Shown: piece by piece, positions 63,118 through 64,000 of the stretch
How positions within the stretch are numbered: position 1 is the first letter of the stretch
Layout of the letters: each line of letters starts with the position of its first letter
DNA from: Pseudomonas abietaniphila
Lineage (GTDB): Bacteria > Pseudomonadota > Gammaproteobacteria > Pseudomonadales > Pseudomonadaceae
Reading direction: 5' to 3'
Assembly: GCF_039697315.1 (NCBI RefSeq)
Contig: NZ_CP155619.1
Location: forward strand, 5,456,001 to 5,520,000
DNA: 64,000 nt
Translations under genes and position numbers: made by a program
The notes under the pieces: model-generated
The model's database searches: none
What the model was told of the DNA's origin: nothing
The model's input: only the letters and a program-made list of their open reading frames with translations

Positions 63118-64000
63118 ATGTCCGAGTTTCAGCTCGTTACCCGTTTTGAGCCGGCCGGTGACCAACCGACGGCGATCCGCCAACTGGTCGAGGGCATCGA
63201 CGCGGGGCTGTCGCACCAGACCCTGCTGGGGGTGACCGGTTCGGGCAAGACCTTCAGCATTGCCAACGTCATCCAGCAGGTGCAGCGCCCGACGCTGGTG
63301 CTGGCGCCGAACAAGACGCTGGCCGCTCAACTGTATGGCGAATTCAAGGCGTTCTTCCCCAACAATGCCGTTGAATACTTCGTGTCCTACTACGACTACT
63401 ACCAGCCGGAAGCCTATGTGCCGTCGTCCGACACCTTCATCGAGAAGGACGCGTCGATCAACGACCACATCGAGCAGATGCGGTTGTCGGCCACCAAGGC
63501 GTTGCTGGAGCGCAAGGACGCCATCATCGTCACGACCGTGTCGTGCATCTACGGTCTGGGCAGTCCGGAAACCTACCTGCGCATGGTGCTTCACGTCGAC
63601 CGTGGCGACAAACTCGACCAGCGCGCCTTGCTGCGCCGCCTGGCCGACCTGCAATACACCCGCAACGACATGGACTTTGCCCGGGCGACCTTCCGCGTGC
63701 GCGGTGACGTGATCGACATTTTCCCGGCGGAATCGGACCTGGAAGCCATCCGCATCGAGCTGTTCGACGACGAAGTCGAGAGCCTGTCGGCCTTCGACCC
63801 GTTGACCGGCGAAGTCATCCGCAAACTGCCGCGCTTTACCTTCTACCCGAAGAGCCACTACGTCACGCCACGGGAAACCCTGCTGGACGCGATGGAAGGG
63901 ATCAAGGTCGAGTTGCAGGAGCGCCTGGAATACCTGCGCGGCGCCAACAAACTGGTGGAAGCGCAACGTCTGGAGCAACGCACCCGGTTCGACCTGGAGA
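63118..64000 (+). CDS. uvrB: Excinuclease ABC subunit B (partial)
   Basis: The first 294 residues of UvrB are present, running off the right edge. Walker A GVTGSGKT (38-45) begins the helicase-like domain, and the [12 protein letters not shown] hairpin grips damaged DNA. The motif [13 protein letters not shown] is highly conserved. UvrB joins UvrA and UvrC in nucleotide-excision repair. The ATG at 63118 is preceded by GAGGTAGG; the frame is open to the window end. Confidence 0.97.
   Translation, partial: MSEFQLVTRFEPAGDQPTAIRQLVEGIDAGLSHQTLLGVTGSGKTFSIANVIQQVQRPTLVLAPNKTLAAQLYGEFKAFFPNNAVEYFVSYYDYYQPEAYVPSSDTFIEKDASINDHIEQMRLSATKALLERKDAIIVTTVSCIYGLGSPETYLRMVLHVDRGDKLDQRALLRRLADLQYTRNDMDFARATFRVRGDVIDIFPAESDLEAIRIELFDDEVESLSAFDPLTGEVIRKLPRFTFYPKSHYVTPRETLLDAMEGIKVELQERLEYLRGANKLVEAQRLEQRTRFDLE

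Overview
The window reads as chromosomal DNA of a GC-rich Pseudomonas, probably of the fluorescens/syringae type. The signs are an NhaA–DUF2254 pair, a PvdF/MbtH/FhuF siderophore cassette, a uvrB–aromatic aminotransferase neighbourhood and many intergenic inverted repeats of the Pseudomonas REP type (arms such as TGTGGGAGCG or TGTAGGAGCG). No rRNA, tRNA, CRISPR array or intact insertion sequence was seen.

Region 1 (1-21.4 kb) is a large catabolic and transport cluster for an unidentified aromatic or aromatic-derived compound. On the minus strand are an extradiol-type (VOC) dioxygenase, a C-C-bond alpha/beta hydrolase and a NodD/NahR-like LysR regulator. On the plus strand are an FAD monooxygenase, a phthalate-dioxygenase-type reductase, a small Rieske protein, an amidohydrolase and a GlcG/HbpS-like protein. 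A second plus-strand run follows: DUF1302, DUF1329, YCF48, MMPL/RND, MFS, SDR, cupin, FAH-fold hydrolase, NAD-epimerase, cyclase and a VanA-like Rieske oxygenase. Many of these genes overlap at stop/start codons. A second Rieske oxygenase is cut by the left edge. The cluster holds demethylation/hydroxylation, ring cleavage, hydrolysis and an envelope transport module.

Region 2 (21.4-30.7 kb) holds nhaA and a DUF2254 membrane protein, then a decayed TRAP-permease fragment. Next come a D,D-carboxypeptidase, an OmpR-type two-component system and a divergent ModA-like binding protein; repeated TTAA-core boxes flank these genes and suggest one regulon. An IclR-like fragment and a TetR gene close the region.

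Region 3 (30.8-41.9 kb) holds an RND efflux pump (adaptor and inner-membrane pump with a divergent outer-membrane lipoprotein), a LysR/EamA exporter pair, and a four-gene siderophore cassette without a synthetase: MbtH, SyrP-like hydroxylase, PvdF-like formyltransferase and FhuF reductase.

Region 4 (42-50 kb) is a complete non-phosphorylating L-fucose pathway: permease, mutarotase, dehydrogenase, lactonase, dehydratase, 2-keto-3-deoxyfuconate dehydrogenase and diketo-acid hydrolase. A divergent FadR-type regulator lies beside palindromic operators.

Region 5 (50-61.3 kb) holds an SDR, a DHA2-type MFS exporter and a small acidic protein. It then has a HutC-type regulator, a polar amino-acid ABC transporter, an FAD 2-hydroxyacid dehydrogenase and an FMN alpha-hydroxyacid oxidase, with a divergent 2-oxoglutarate oxygenase. 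A shared TGTATA-ACA operator links the promoters. The window ends with an aromatic aminotransferase and the start of uvrB. REP-like repeats occur only from 41.9 kb rightward, which separates the left part from the right.
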